Source: Undaria pinnatifida (lineage: Eukaryota; Sar; Phaeophyceae; Laminariales; Alariaceae). Taken from it: a stretch of 64,000 bases of DNA. This document shows positions 22,601 to 30,388 of this stretch, piece after piece. Numbering within the stretch: the first letter of the stretch is position 1; each line of letters begins with the position of its first letter. The notes under the pieces are model-generated. The model had not been told where the DNA came from, ran no database searches, and saw only the letters and a list, made by a program, of their open reading frames with translations. The position numbers and the translations under genes are program-made. The stretch is from the NCBI GenBank assembly GCA_012845835.1, contig JABAKD010000024.1, positions 8,149,103-8,213,102 of the forward strand. The letters run 5' to 3'.

Positions 22601-24097
22601 GATTTTCTCGTAGCCAGAGGTAGAGCGTGCGAGAAGTACGAGTACAGACGTGTGATTGTTGTTCTTCCAGTTTCCCGCTTTATTTTCCTCAGAGGATGTC
22701 ACCGTTTGGCACGTTTATGCTTCGTTTGCATAGCTTGAAGTTAATAGTCAACCCATTTCATTACTCTACAGTAATACCGTAAATTAATAAATTTAATCTT
22801 AAACAACGATGGGACTTCGCACACACAGCCGGTTGGTACGCTCAGACGTGCGAGCACGTCATCATGAGTAACCACTCTGTGCCCGAGTGCAGCAGGCCTA
22901 TTCAACGCTGCAACATGCTGTCCTCTTCTCACCACGTACAGATGCATGTATCAACAGCTTGTTCACCTTCGTGCACCTGCCGTTGGCTTCGTTCTGTGCT
23001 TGAAACAAGTGAAATCGCGAATAGAGCGCTAACCCGCACTATTGAGGTTATTCTAGCCCCGAATTGTGCAGGTAATCGCACTATAAAGGACAGAAATTAA
23101 ATAGTGCGCGAGGCCGATATAGTGCGGGTCTGGGGCCGTGTCACATGCCCGCACTATATAGGCCCCCCCTACTGTACCATGATATCGGGCGCCACACCCA
23201 TCGATCGTTACACTCTGCACTTGTGATCTTGTGATTGAGGGCGTGCGTCGTTGGTCGTGGGTTTGGGCCGTGGGCCTACTCGTAGAGCTAAAGCAGTAGA
23301 CTAGACAACATAAACATACGGGGGATGATGGTGTTGCTGTCGATGTCGTTGGTGTTCTCGAACGTATTGCCTGGTTTTAGTGTGGTCAATATTTTCAAAT
23401 TGTCTACCCAGGGTACGTACGTACCAGGTACTCTCGCCCATGTGAGAACAGAACTACTGGGGAACTCGCCAAATTCATCGCGTACCTTGCGCGCCACAGC
23501 GGGACAGGTTTCCTTTCCGATTGCAGACAGCAGACCGGCACGGAGGGAAGCCTTTGTAGGGGCACTCAGGCGAGCCCAATGCGGTCCAGACGGCACGACG
23601 ATGCGACGGATCAGCACCGCGCACGTAGTTCGTAGGAGCTCAGCCTGCGCGCGACAAAGACGAGAGAAGCGTTAGCGTTTGCAATCGAACCCTTTTTTGA
23701 ACTGCAAACATTACCCTATACTAATTCCAAGTAATTTGTCCCAAAAACCGTGGGTGCAACTCGCATAGAGGGACCTCTCATCTTGTCAGCATGTACACCA
23801 ATCTCGTGGTCAACACGGGTGTGGGGACGCATAGACTACTCCCGACAAGCCATTGTAGAGGCTTCATCAGTACAATACGCTGATCACGAAAGTCCAAGAT
23901 ATACAGCCGGGACACGAGCGATGGGGAGGATCAATCACCTGGCCGGTCTCAAGGCACCGCAAGAGCTCCTGCACAGTAGTGTCGGGCTGTGTCTCCAGAT
24001 TTTGGTTGTACACATTCTCTGCGTTCCTTCTCGCATCGTTTTGATGGGAGAGCAGCTCAGCGAGCAAGGCCTCAAAGCTTGAATTCCCGGCTGACAT
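221..24097 (-). CDS. IPO5: Importin-5 / karyopherin beta-3 (IPO5-like), 21 exons, 3' end off the left edge
   Basis: Nuclear transport receptor of the importin-beta superfamily, built of HEAT repeats; the family binds Ran-GTP and carries ribosomal proteins and histones through the nuclear pore. Exons (high to low): 24097-23939, 23644-23486, 21550-21467, 20472-20371, 19445-19305, 18823-18716, 18217-18041, 17067-16912, 15723-15637, 14825-14703, 13781-13572, 12925-12791, 8046-7939, 6628-6425, 5938-5820, 4883-4745, 3430-3326, 2755-2651, 1548-1390, 758-622, 326-221. All junctions are GT-AG and phase-compatible; the sum is 2823 nt (941 codons) without a stop. The start ATG sits in GCCACCATG. Family landmarks: N-terminal LLAELLSHQNDARRNAE, WPELLP (exon 3), the acidic DEDEAEW segment (exon 8), DWRQRRAGL (exon 9), DPSPRVR (exon 10), ASVAKTAESKF (exon 12), VFDDVIEHC (exon 21). 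The human protein is about 1,100 aa, so roughly 150 residues lie beyond position 1. The exon 14 start is the least certain boundary. Confidence 0.93.
361..494 (-). pseudogene. Copies of the importin exon 21 5' border
   Basis: The exon 21 acceptor region (GTTTTCTGTGTCAG, exon side ATGGAACGCC) recurs in altered form at 451-494 (CTGCGCGTCAGATCGAAC on the minus strand) and more weakly at 395-430. They lie upstream in the direction of transcription. Confidence 0.5.
1041..1083 (-). mobile_element. Relic of the poly(A) retroposon tail
   Basis: ATCCTCCGGAGATGGGGAGA matches the conserved 3' end (ATCCTCCGGCGGATGGGGAA) of the family but without a T run and with several changes. Confidence 0.45.
2390..2580. 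repeat. Dispersed repeat R3, copy a
   Basis: Order CTTATTGGG-TT, GGGGAG hairpin-like block and CGCTTCGCTCGCCTG is shared with 35070-35300. Confidence 0.55.
3205..3251 (-). pseudogene. Copy of the importin exon 17 3' border
   Basis: Repeats the exon 17 end (FLNGLGEPQDE against LLEGLKGESQDE) downstream of the real exon. The donor GAG|GTGAG has become GAG|TTGAG, so it is not a usable splice site. Confidence 0.7.
3550..4155. repeat. Dispersed repeat R1, copy a
   Basis: Begins ACTCAATTTGTGCATGGCCG, contains CACCAAGCGCGAAGCGCCGT and ends near GCATGTTTTACAGTGTCG. About 500 bp after removing the nested retroposon at 3664-3759. No coding potential seen. Confidence 0.8.
3664..3759 (-). mobile_element. 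5'-truncated poly(A) retroposon nested in repeat R1
   Basis: T15 run, ATCCTCCGGCGGATGGGG, then the family core to TCGATTTA. It interrupts R1 between GACCAGGCAGA and TTGCTTGCACC, which are adjacent in the copy at 55.9 kb. Confidence 0.85.
4492..4680. repeat. Tandem duplication, ~93 bp unit
   Basis: GTGTCGGTGGACGGCACTCT through GAACATAGTA occurs twice with few differences. In importin intron 16. Confidence 0.85.
5526..5612 (-). pseudogene. Copy of the importin exon 15 3' border
   Basis: Repeats the exon 15 segment QRVTLSTFAIA-KQ plus donor (AG|GTATGT) downstream of the real exon. A 4-bp insertion brings a stop into frame. Confidence 0.75.
5680..5768. repeat. 18-bp minisatellite
   Basis: About four copies of AGAGCGTAGCAGTAGGCA, in importin intron 15. 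Confidence 0.8.
6236..6272 (-). pseudogene. Copy of the importin exon 15 5' part
   Basis: Encodes QTGAQTAVLD, matching QTGTQTAVLN near the start of exon 15, and lies upstream of it. Exon 15 therefore has fragments on both sides. Confidence 0.6.
6688..6772. repeat. (TTG/CTG)n microsatellite
   Basis: TTG and CTG triplets in a purely repetitive stretch; ORFs across it are artefacts. Confidence 0.9.
6893..7727 (-). pseudogene. Two copies of the importin exon 14 5' border
   Basis: At 6893-6956 the acceptor and ERLSKARSVDGHDQF repeat the real ERLSKGGSLDGHDQF; the flanking TTG/CTG microsatellite and GGATGCATGCATGCGCGAG-like block are also repeated. At 7684-7727 a more decayed copy (ERFGHRA, then stop) keeps the GGCAG acceptor. 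Both are upstream of exon 14. Confidence 0.75.
7469..7662. repeat. (ACT)n microsatellite, ~190 bp
   Basis: Almost pure CTA/ACT triplets with a few TGC and CAG interruptions, between two exon 14 border copies. Confidence 0.95.
8080..8520 (-). pseudogene. Tandem copies of the importin exon 13 5' border
   Basis: Two nearly identical units (period about 222 bp) each hold QVMQCVGMI, a decayed version of QAMQCAGMI from exon 13, at 8165-8225 and 8390-8452, plus long G runs. They lie upstream of exon 13. The two units resemble each other more than either resembles the exon, so the pair duplicated again later. Confidence 0.75.
10714..11362 (+). pseudogene. Truncated tandem duplicate of the OTU-protease gene
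   Basis: Positions 10714-11202 repeat 11363-11852 almost exactly (only a handful of substitutions seen), including the TATA region and the ORF start at 10819. At 11203 the sequence diverges into about 160 bp of unrelated DNA, so the reading frame ends at 11259 after 146 aa. The copy keeps the catalytic Cys block but lacks the second half of the OTU domain with the histidine. Near identity means the duplication is recent compared with the exon-edge repeats nearby. Confidence 0.8.
10774..10780 (+). promoter_or_regulatory. TATA-like box, OTU copy 1
   Basis: TATAAAG followed by a second ATATAAAG, 45 bp before the ATG at 10819. Conserved in the second copy. Confidence 0.4.
11424..11430 (+). promoter_or_regulatory. 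TATA-like box, OTU copy 2
   Basis: TATAAAG 45 bp before the ATG at 11469, identical to copy 1. Confidence 0.4.
11469..12119 (+). CDS. OTU-domain cysteine protease (deubiquitinase-like), single exon
   Basis: A 216-aa intronless ORF antisense inside importin intron 12. A Ser/Asn/Asp-rich linker (residues 30-62) precedes an OTU domain: GDGACLLRC carries the catalytic Asp/Cys (D72, C75), YSSVEEYLHFMSQPYAY and NVELLVAATQLYGV are the middle conserved blocks, and H206 in HYASLR is the expected catalytic histidine. OTU proteases cleave ubiquitin chains; OTU ORFs are also often carried by transposons, including Helitrons. A TATA-like TATAAAG lies 45 bp before the ATG. Two GC-rich hairpins follow (12164-12214). 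The ORF is intact and a 5' copy lies 650 bp upstream, so a mobile or recently duplicated origin is likely. Confidence 0.8.
   Translation: MCTQQTISATNIGISARGKILDTENTQQIDTNDSSNSSDSSTNPSDSENDQDNNSGNNNNSGQWSIIPEIGDGACLLRCISRRVHNNPALHHIVRAHIIAHITTNLYTVIPGSGFNTFHDSILAGANQELVEVAGSQPTTYSSVEEYLHFMSQPYAYATNVELLVAATQLYGVDFRITYHTEPQQYPNPPPPKVCDILLYYPHSFHYASLRYTPSA
12164..12214 (+). terminator. Two GC-rich hairpins downstream of the OTU ORF
   Basis: CGGGAGG pairs with CCTCCCG across a 10-nt loop, and AAGGGG pairs with CCCCTT shortly after. They start about 45 bp after the stop codon. They could be an mRNA 3' structure or the subterminal hairpin of a mobile element such as a Helitron; the sequence does not decide. 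Confidence 0.3.
12337..12410 (+). tRNA. tRNA-Val (CAC), copy 1
   Basis: Cloverleaf closes fully: acceptor GCTCCGG with CCGGAGT (G-U at the end), D arm GTC/GAC, anticodon stem TATGC/GCATA with loop CTCACAC (anticodon CAC, Val), T arm GCGGG/CCCGC with loop TTCGAGC, discriminator A. A- and B-box promoters are intact and a T6 Pol III terminator follows. It lies in importin intron 12 just after the OTU gene. Confidence 0.95.
13100..13165 (-). pseudogene. Copy of the importin exon 12 5' border
   Basis: Acceptor GGCTGGCAG then CRALTAAASVATTAE, matching exon 12 CRALTAVASVAKTAE. It lies upstream of the real exon and retains a good acceptor. Confidence 0.8.
13300..13565. repeat. Three diverged copies of a ~45-bp unit
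   Basis: TATGAAACAGCC, GGTCTAAAGCTTGTTCGAAG and relatives at 13310, 13438 and 13520, leading up to the exon 11 donor. Confidence 0.55.
14965..15035 (-). pseudogene. Copy of the importin exon 10 5' border
   Basis: Acceptor CAG then EHRPSLSEVATFLL, matching exon 10 EHLPSVSEAAMSLL, after which the frame is lost. Upstream of the real exon. Confidence 0.75.
15812..16065. repeat. Dispersed repeat R1, copy b
   Basis: Shares GCCGTAGTCGTATGACCATA and CAAGCGCGAAGCGCCGTGAG with copy a. Only the first half of R1 is present. Located in importin intron 8. Confidence 0.75.
16597..16736 (-). pseudogene. Two copies of the importin exon 8 3' border with donor sites
   Basis: At 16671-16736 IAALHAKAPMPTALEIVTK|GTATGT repeats the exon 8 end VAALHAKATMPTALELVTK|GTATGG. 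At 16597-16632 a shorter copy reads TALDLVTK|GTGCAC. Both are downstream of the real exon and keep GT donors. Confidence 0.85.
17171..17338. repeat. MITE-like inverted repeat of the CTAATTCCAAG family
   Basis: Left end TCTAATTTCAAGTGTTTTGT and right end, reversed, CTCTAATTCCAACCAGGTTG are related. Single-ended relatives occur at 1782, 23715, 26528, 28185, 31454, 39612 and, inverted to each other, 1084 and 44070. Confidence 0.5.
17600..17790. repeat. Possible small MITE (GATAAGGCGGTC repeats)
   Basis: GATAAGGCGGTC, GATACAAGGCGGTC and CTATAAGGCGGTC recur, and the two outer ends are weakly inverted. Boundaries are uncertain. Confidence 0.35.
18304..18505 (-). pseudogene. Copy of the importin exon 6 3' border and following intron
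   Basis: About 200 bp duplicate 18541-18760: exon end LSPLFLRINV with donor GTGAGT, then intron sequence with an ACACCGCGTG block. The second unit contains a further short internal duplication (GCTCGAGGTGGACACCGCGT twice). Confidence 0.75.
19029..19128 (-). pseudogene. Copy of the importin exon 5 3' part (pseudo-exon)
   Basis: Encodes AAFKASSAVLQTLAHDQE then QAILPQMLQ, in frame and close to exon 5 (AAFKASSAVLQTLADEQE, HSILPQMLQ). A TTTTTTAG acceptor-like site precedes it, but the donor GTGATA is replaced by ATACGG. It lies downstream of exon 5. Confidence 0.8.
19680..19980. repeat. ATCATCGATC-type degenerate simple repeat
   Basis: Repeated ATCATCGATC/ATCAATC motifs in importin intron 4. Confidence 0.75.
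20500..20640. repeat. GGGAGTAGGC / GGGAGCAGGCACGGCA minisatellite
   Basis: Purine-rich tandem repeat adjacent to importin exon 4. Confidence 0.8.
22259..23174. mobile_element. Non-autonomous DNA transposon (pogo/Tigger-like MITE), 916 bp
   Basis: Ends are inverted repeats of about 27 bp starting CAGTAGGGGGGCCTATATAG (one G fewer on the left), flanked by TA on each side. CAGT ends with a TA target duplication are typical of the pogo/Tigger branch of Tc1/mariner. Many internal ATATAGTGCGGG-like motifs repeat near both ends. No transposase reading frame was found. Lies in importin intron 2. Confidence 0.85.
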
Positions 24098-25730
24098 GGT
24101 GGCTCGATTGCTGGTGTCCTGTGGTCGATCAGGGTCGTTCTGAAGGCCTGAAGATTGAGCGCGTACTAACGTTGAGCGGGGTTTGATGGGCCGTGGGGCG
24201 GAGATTTCAAAAATTTAAACATAAACATGCCACCATTGTTGGAACACCCACGTGATTTTTGTTCCAGCTCTATTGCGGCCATCTTGTCTCGCGTGACACG
24301 GCCGCATCTCGCTGATCTTCATCTGTGCACCAGGCTACAGCTGACACAACATGCGCGCGGTACTGGCAGCAAGTCGCAGAGCGACGAGTGGCGATTTCAA
24401 TCGGGCATCGAAAATTGCTTGGGTAAGTTGAGGAAAGCTTTGCAAATCAAGTCTCAAACTCCGCTCTCTTTTGAATCCAAGGTACACCAGGTGTCCTTAG
24501 GCGTCTGAATGTAGGCATGCCTAGAGTTGTGGTCGTCGAACTGCTGCTGTGTTCGTACGTTGAGCTCGCCAGCTTCACCCTTGTGCCTATATATGTCTCT
24601 ATACTCATCGACTGGGGCAGCGGTCTCCAAGATTCGTTTCATGTCCATGAACGCCCGTGTACCAAAACACATTTTTTCACGATCAAGCCCAGTCCACAAG
24701 CAGTCCAGTCATGTTTCAGCATCAAGGTGTAAAAATCAATCCTTCTTGAAGTTCAATTCCGATCGCCCGTACGCCACCCCAGGGCCGGCTTGCGAAACTG
24801 TCACCACATGAATCGACACCTCCTGCGGCTCTGACGACGAGGAGAGACTTCGCTTCGGGACAGCAGGTATGATGCATCAAACCAAAACCAGTGGTTTTGT
24901 TCAGCAGCAGCAGGGCACATCAACTCGCCGATGGCTCTGTCGGCATTAGCAGCTATCCTACCGTACCAGGTATCTTGGTAGCAGACTTGAAAACTGCCCA
25001 GCTCTGTCGGCTCTTGAAAAATACTCCGGGTTACTAGGTATGATAAGAGCACTCAATTGATAATCGATGACCGAGCTTTCTCAAAGCTGCGATTGTCGTT
25101 GTGGGCGTTTCAATGCCTTCATGTCCTGTTATTCTCAGTCACAACGGGGATAGCCGGTGACCTTCGCTTTGGCGGACGATTTCTTGGTGGGATGTCCAGC
25201 GACGCCGGAATCGTTCTTCCAGCAGTCTCAATGATGATGCCTGGCGACCCCAGGAACGTTCTTCCAGCACCCCAAAGCGATAGATAATGTGGCAAGTCCA
25301 GAAGACGCTCGCTCTCTCAAGGCAATCGCAACAGATAGGTAGATGACGCTGTGGCCCAATCCCAGAAGACACCCTCTCTGGCGACCCCATTTTGCTGCTG
25401 TTGTGGCGATTCGGTAGCTCCAACAGTCCCAGCAGTGTTGTAGCGATTGCAGAAGTTGTCAAAGCCAGAAACCCCGAGCGTTTTTTTGTGGTGATCCCGT
25501 CAACCGTCGTTCCGGCGACTCCGCGTTTTACAGGATGCGGCGACCCCCGGTGTTGATAACCGCGTGGTCCCTGTAAGTCGTGATCTTGCTTTCAGTAGTC
25601 CCGCGTGGTTTTACGAGCTAAATTGTGTAGCCCATCCCGTTGAGCGCGAATAAATATACCATCTTGTACCACTGCGTAAACGGCTGCCAATCGTTGTCGT
25701 TGACGTCTTCCATCCTAGTTCAGTAGCACG
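24098..25730. other. Divergent intergenic region, importin / VOC gene
   Basis: 1.6 kb between two head-to-head starts, so it holds both promoters. Degenerate repeats of a GCGAC-CC-GTTCTTCCAGCA type occupy about 25190-25450, and there is one TACCAGGTA at 24964. No clear TATA or other core element could be assigned. Confidence 0.5.
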
Positions 25731-28700
25731 ATGAGGTCCTCTCGAACGCATGGCAGCCGTGCGATACATGGGCAATCGATTCGAAGGATTGCGGTTGTCC
25801 ACCGTAACTCTAACCCTAGCCCCGTGGCGTTCACGTGCGGTCGTTCTTACTCCAGCAGCAGCAGTGCTGTAGCAGGGGTGATATACCACTTGTCGCCCCA
25901 TCACTTACGTGAAGATTGCAGTCGAACCAGACGACGTACCGGCACGTACAAGAGGAGCAGAAGCAGTTACCAGACTCTGACGTATTATTGATGTAGTAGG
26001 AGCCCCGTCACGGATATCTCCCCCCTCCACAATGTTGTTAACGGTCCCAGGCGCGGCCGTTCAAGATTTTGGGACTGCAGCAGGTGGCGATCGGAGGGCT
26101 AGACAAAAAGGTGATTTGTTTCGATCAACGCCTGCCCCGTACACAGTAATGAAGGTGGCGTTTTCGTGGTTATATACAAGCACTACGAGCAATGCTTCTG
26201 CAAAAATGTGACGCTACTCTAATTCCAAGCAGCTTGTCGCCTATGTGATGGGTGTGGTTGTGGCTTATTTTGATGTCGACTACTGATATCACATGTATTT
26301 CATAGCATTCCGCGATATGATGGCAGTCGATGCAGTGCAGAGGGCTAGGGTCACTTACATTGGCGTCGACGACTGATACCAGGTGTTAGGAGTATACCAT
26401 ATAATTCGATAGTTTTCCAGAGAGCCTATTAGCGCGGAGAGGTACTGGTATCACCTGCAATTGCGTTGGTGTATTGTCCTGTTTAGGATATCAAAAATAA
26501 TTACCTCGCGCTAAGTCCAATCAAGCGCTAAGTCCAAGCAGTTTGTCTTCAGTAACGTGGGGGCGGTTCTAGAAAAACGATGTCAATCACGGCCGTTCTA
26601 TTACTTCAGAGTAATGGTTTCGGGTAGGTTACCTTCGGGCAGTTGCTTCCCTTGCTCATATTATTCTGGTTTGCCCCGTGCCTGTTGGATTGTCTGGAAG
26701 GCCAGGCCCTGACGCGGCTATGGACTGATACGTTAGGGGTGGAGAAGGTCGGTTCTTACGAGAGCGAGGTAAGATTGTGACATGTGATGGATCAAACTTT
26801 TTGGTAGACGTACGTTTACGTTGTTATCGTACGCAGTGGCGTTCGTTTTCTGTTTATTTGTCATTTTTTTGTGATTGGCAACCACACGCATGTTGCCGGA
26901 TGGCAAACATGAAAGTACTACGCGACACGTTAGTAAAGTAGGCTGACTGCAGCAGTTGGCACATTGATAGAGTAGGCCGACTCGTACCTTGGGGGTAAAG
27001 AAGGCCGTTTTTTTCCGAGAGGAAGGTAAGAATGTGTAATACCAGGTAGCTGGCATGATGAATCAGCCTATGGACGGATGCCTTAGGGTAAGAACGCGTC
27101 ATTTGATACAGTGAGTAGATCGGGCACCAAGCAGCAGTTGGCATTGTCTCTATAACATAGTGTGGGTCAAGAACGTCGGACCTTACGAGAGCAAGGTAAA
27201 AGCGTGTTGTACATACCAGGTATGATAAAGTTAATAACCCTTTGGGACTTCAGAGAGGGAAACATGATGTAAAAAGGTGAAGGTGACGATCACTGCCTCG
27301 GCCATGCGAAACAACCCGGGCTACGGTTACTGGGGTAGGGGAGGGTGTCCGAAGTGCTGTGTGAGGAGCTGTGCGACACGCCTGCAGCATGGTGATAGTC
27401 GTTCGTATCGCTGCACGCTTGTCGTATCAATAGGCGTTTGACAATATCGCAATTAATCGTCGTTATTTTGGTCGCTATGCAATTATAGGTCGCCATCGGG
27501 TCATCATCCAGTATGTGGTATTCTAGAGGCCAGGAACAACTCACCCCCCTCCCGATGTATCCTTAACAATAACGCACGCACGTCTAAAGTACACACCATG
27601 CAAAAGGCAAGAATCAAAATATGATATTATAGGTAAGCTATGATGCAATACTTGCACGCCGTATATAGGTTGAGGTGGCACTACCTGAATCTCTAACGTA
27701 ATACCTGGTGCGTCCAACGACACTAAAAAAATATGCAATAACTCCGCCCCCGTAGCGTTGGGCTGCGAAAGCAACTGAGTTAAATCGACACACGACGCGT
27801 ATGAAAATACGCGGAAGTGTGGTGAGCTAAAGCTTTATTTTTCCCCATCCGCCGGAGGATAAAAAAAAAAAGAAAAAAAAACTCCGCCCCCTTCCTGAAA
27901 ATCACGTCTAGGTGTTAGAACCGGAATGATCACCCTCTAATACCCTGGTACGTCCTAAGATGCCTTTCAAACTTTAGCAGCGCCGCCCCCTGCCTGGAAG
28001 GCTAAGCTTCGAAAGCAACTCCCACCTGTCCTTGAAGTCAACTTCACCCCAAAGTCTTGGTAGTAGCACTGCTACAAAATTCCCACTCGATTTCTCTGCC
28101 GTTTGTCCCAACAAATCTGGGGACAGTTTTAAGGCTAGCTCTTAAACTACTGTACGTATCGGCAATAACTATCCCAGTCTATTCCATTTCCGAGTAAGTT
28201 GTACCCAAAACGCGGGTGTGACTCTAAAATGGTTCAGGATTGCACCTTAGCCGGAGCGCAACCCCTTGGTGTTTTTTTTGGTGCACAGACCGAAAGCGTT
28301 TGTGACGACATCGCGAGTGCAGTTCTAGAAAGTGTGGTTCTCCCCTTATTAATGTTTTTTTGTGCGCTAACCGGAAACGTGCGCGAGGACATCGGAGAAG
28401 GCGTGGGTACGGTTGGAATGGACCCGGCTCGCCCTTTGACGACATTAACAATGTCGAAATGTGTGAATAGTCTATGTCCCAAGTATGCTGTGCCAGGTGC
28501 AGTTCGAAAAAGGTTAGGACTTCACCTCCTCCCTCACGTTATCCACCTAGTGGTGTTTTGTTTTTCGTGCGCATACCGAAAACGTTTGCGAGGACATCGC
28601 GCGTGCAATTCTACGATCGTAAAAAAATATGGAATGCATTGCTATTGTCCCCGTTTTGTTTTGTTTGTTTGCAGACCGAGAATGTGCGCGAGGACATCCT

Positions 28701-30388
28701 TAAGCTAGGAGAAGGCGTGGGTACGGTTGAAGTCGATTTGATGGAGCCGTTTCATTCTGAGAAGAGCCCCAAGTGAGTAGCTCAGCAAATTAGCGATTCG
28801 GTACGTCAGCAAATCAGCAAATAATGGTAATTTTTGTCCAAGAGTTAGTTAGGCAACACGCCTGTTGCTATGCATCCTAGAACTAACCATGTAGCTATCA
28901 ACTGCCCCCGGGCACATGCGTACGCCCCTTGCCTCTTGCGACACGACTCAGCACAGTTAATGCGCCACACCGTCGCGTTACGTACAGTACTCTAGAGATC
29001 CCGAATTTGTTCTTGCGCACGCCTATTGCCCCACCGCCGAGCGCAAAGTTCACGCCCCTGCCTTAAATCGTGCTAAGCGCCCTAGCCCTAAACCTTTGGG
29101 GACTTCAAGGGGAGAAAGTGTCCCAAAATATCTGACGAATAGAGCAGAGAGCCATCCCCCCGTAGGGGTTTCCACTTTTTGAGCCAAACGTTTCCGGCAA
29201 TGTTAGTGTTGGTGTTTGTGATAGTGTTAGTGTTAGTGTTAGTGTTAGCGTTAGTGTTAGTGTTAGTGTTAGTGTTAGTGTTGGTGTTAGTGTTAATGTT
29301 GACCTCCTCAAGTGTGGAACTGTCGGTTGGTGGGATAATTTCACGAGTGTGGTATACTAATAAGGACTAGCGCATGGAAGTTTTGGTAGGATTGCGCGAT
29401 TGAATGCCTTCGAAGTCGTGTTTCGGGTGATGATGGATGATGTTGATGTTGAGCTCCTCGTGTTAGGAGCTCGGAAAAATCTTAGAATACGCACCCCTAC
29501 CGCGGGATGACTTGGTACCCACCACAACAAGCAAGCACCTCGGCTGCTGGGGTAAGGGACGTGTCGTAGCTGCCGTGTACGGAGTTGTGCGACACGCATA
29601 CAGCTGGTGATACTATTAGCCCGTTTGGGTCTTCAGGGGGAAAAATTGACGACAAAAATTGACGATTACGGCATCGGCCATCGTTGGCTGGCGATGATAA
29701 ATTTGGAGCTCGAAAGACAATAATGCAAAGACTCCTACGGGGCAGGCGCAGCATGGTCCTACTCGTACTGCTGCGCGCTCATGCGCGCTTATACCCCACT
29801 GGTAGAAGCTTGAAAAATATCGAGATCGTCGTTTTTTCGGTCGCTATACTATAATCAAGTTATAATGACGATATGATGTTAGATATAATCAAGATATAAT
29901 GCAAGATATAATCGGTAAACAGTCAAGAAATAATCAAGATATACACGAGGATGTACTATAATCAAGATACAATGAAAAATAATCAACTTCCGAAAGAGTT
30001 AATGGTAGTGCTGCACGCCCTTCTTTTAGACATTTGTAAACATCCCAATAGACCTTTTTTTTCTGTCAATGCATGTTCCCAAAAGGGCTAAAGCTCTAGT
30101 CTATAGCGAATGCGCATGCATGCCCATTGCCTCGCCGCCGTTTGCAGGGTTCACGTACCTGCCTTGAATCACATAGGGCTGTGGGTACATCCTCTTCCGG
30201 AGTGCGTGGAGTGGCTGACCAAGAAAGGGATGCGTTTCACGCCGGGCGGGATCAGGAAGGGCGCAGGCGGTAACGACGTCGCCTTCATACACCCCAAGGG
30301 GAATTCGGAGAAGCCCCTGAGTGGCGAGGGGGTGTTGATTGAGCTCGTGCAGGCGCCACCCTCTGTTGTCGCCCACGCGAATGAGTGA
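25731..30388 (+). CDS. VOC-superfamily (glyoxalase I/lactoylglutathione lyase-like) protein, 5 exons, complete
   Basis: Exons 25731-25877, 26051-26110, 26706-26768, 28675-28772, 30148-30388 join in frame (609 nt, 202 aa, stop TGA 30386-30388). Exon 1 encodes an Arg/Ser-rich, acid-poor leader ending in RSYSSSSS, typical of a mitochondrial presequence; its start codon and its donor (GGG|GTGATA, with GCT|GTAGCA as alternative) are the weakest points. The rest matches a conserved family: [75 protein letters not shown]. The expected metal ligands are Q60, E109, H131 and E188, the same Q/E/H/E set as human glyoxalase I. Substrate is not decidable from sequence; methylmalonyl-CoA epimerase is a related fold but fits the motifs less well. 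The gene is divergent from importin (1.6 kb apart) and convergent with the thiolase. Confidence 0.86.
26985..27205 (+). pseudogene. Copies of the VOC-gene exon 3 3' part
   Basis: Exon 3 ends GTTCTTACGAGAGCGAG|GTAAGA. Decayed copies with donors occur at 26990-27035 (GAGAGGAAG|GTAAGA) and 27160-27205 (GAGAGCAAG|GTAAAA); 27061-27085 repeats the CTATGGAC-GAT exon core. All are downstream of the real exon. Confidence 0.7.
27296..27510. repeat. Intra-intron repeat, copy a
   Basis: Resembles 29515-29690 (TACTGGGGTAGGGGAGGGTG, GAGCTGTGCGACACGCCTGC against TGCTGGGGTAAGGGACGTGT, GAGTTGTGCGACACGCATAC). Confidence 0.5.
27752..27879 (+). mobile_element. Poly(A) retroposon copy with 12-bp target-site duplication
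   Basis: The body begins GTAGCGTTGGGCTGCG and ends GCCGGAGGAT plus an A-rich tail. It is flanked on both sides by AACTCCGCCCCC (27740-27751 and 27880-27891). Start point differs from other copies, so it is 5'-truncated. Located in VOC-gene intron 3. Confidence 0.9.
28281..28616 (+). pseudogene. Three copies of the VOC-gene exon 4 5' part
   Basis: Exon 4 opens ACCGAGAATGTGCGCGAGGA. Versions occur at 28288-28330, 28364-28440 (the longest, including GAGAAGGCGTGGGTACGGTT) and 28567-28616. The AG acceptor is degraded in at least the 28364 copy. All lie upstream of the real exon. Confidence 0.8.
29017..29080 (+). pseudogene. Copy of the VOC-gene exon 5 5' border
   Basis: CGCAAAGTTCACGCCCCTGC corresponds to the real acceptor and exon start TGCAGGGTTCACGTACCTGC, with the AG acceptor changed to AA. 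Upstream of exon 5. Confidence 0.65.
29215..29301. repeat. (GTTAGT)n hexamer array
   Basis: About 14 hexamers with a few variants; similar to but not a telomere repeat. Confidence 0.9.
29515..29690. repeat. Intra-intron repeat, copy b
   Basis: Second copy of the 27.3-kb block, in VOC-gene intron 4. Confidence 0.5.

Noticed and set aside
24454-24699. 81-codon ORF in the divergent promoter region
   Set aside because: Natural-looking composition but no homologue recognised and no supporting splice sites.
25905-25980. Frame reading [11 protein letters not shown] as a VOC exon
   Set aside because: The exon at 26051-26110 fits the family, phase and splice sites; this frame lacks a usable acceptor.
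29215-29301. GTTAGT hexamers as a telomere
   Set aside because: Hexamer is TTAGTG, not TTAGGG or TTTAGGG, and it is an internal intron repeat.
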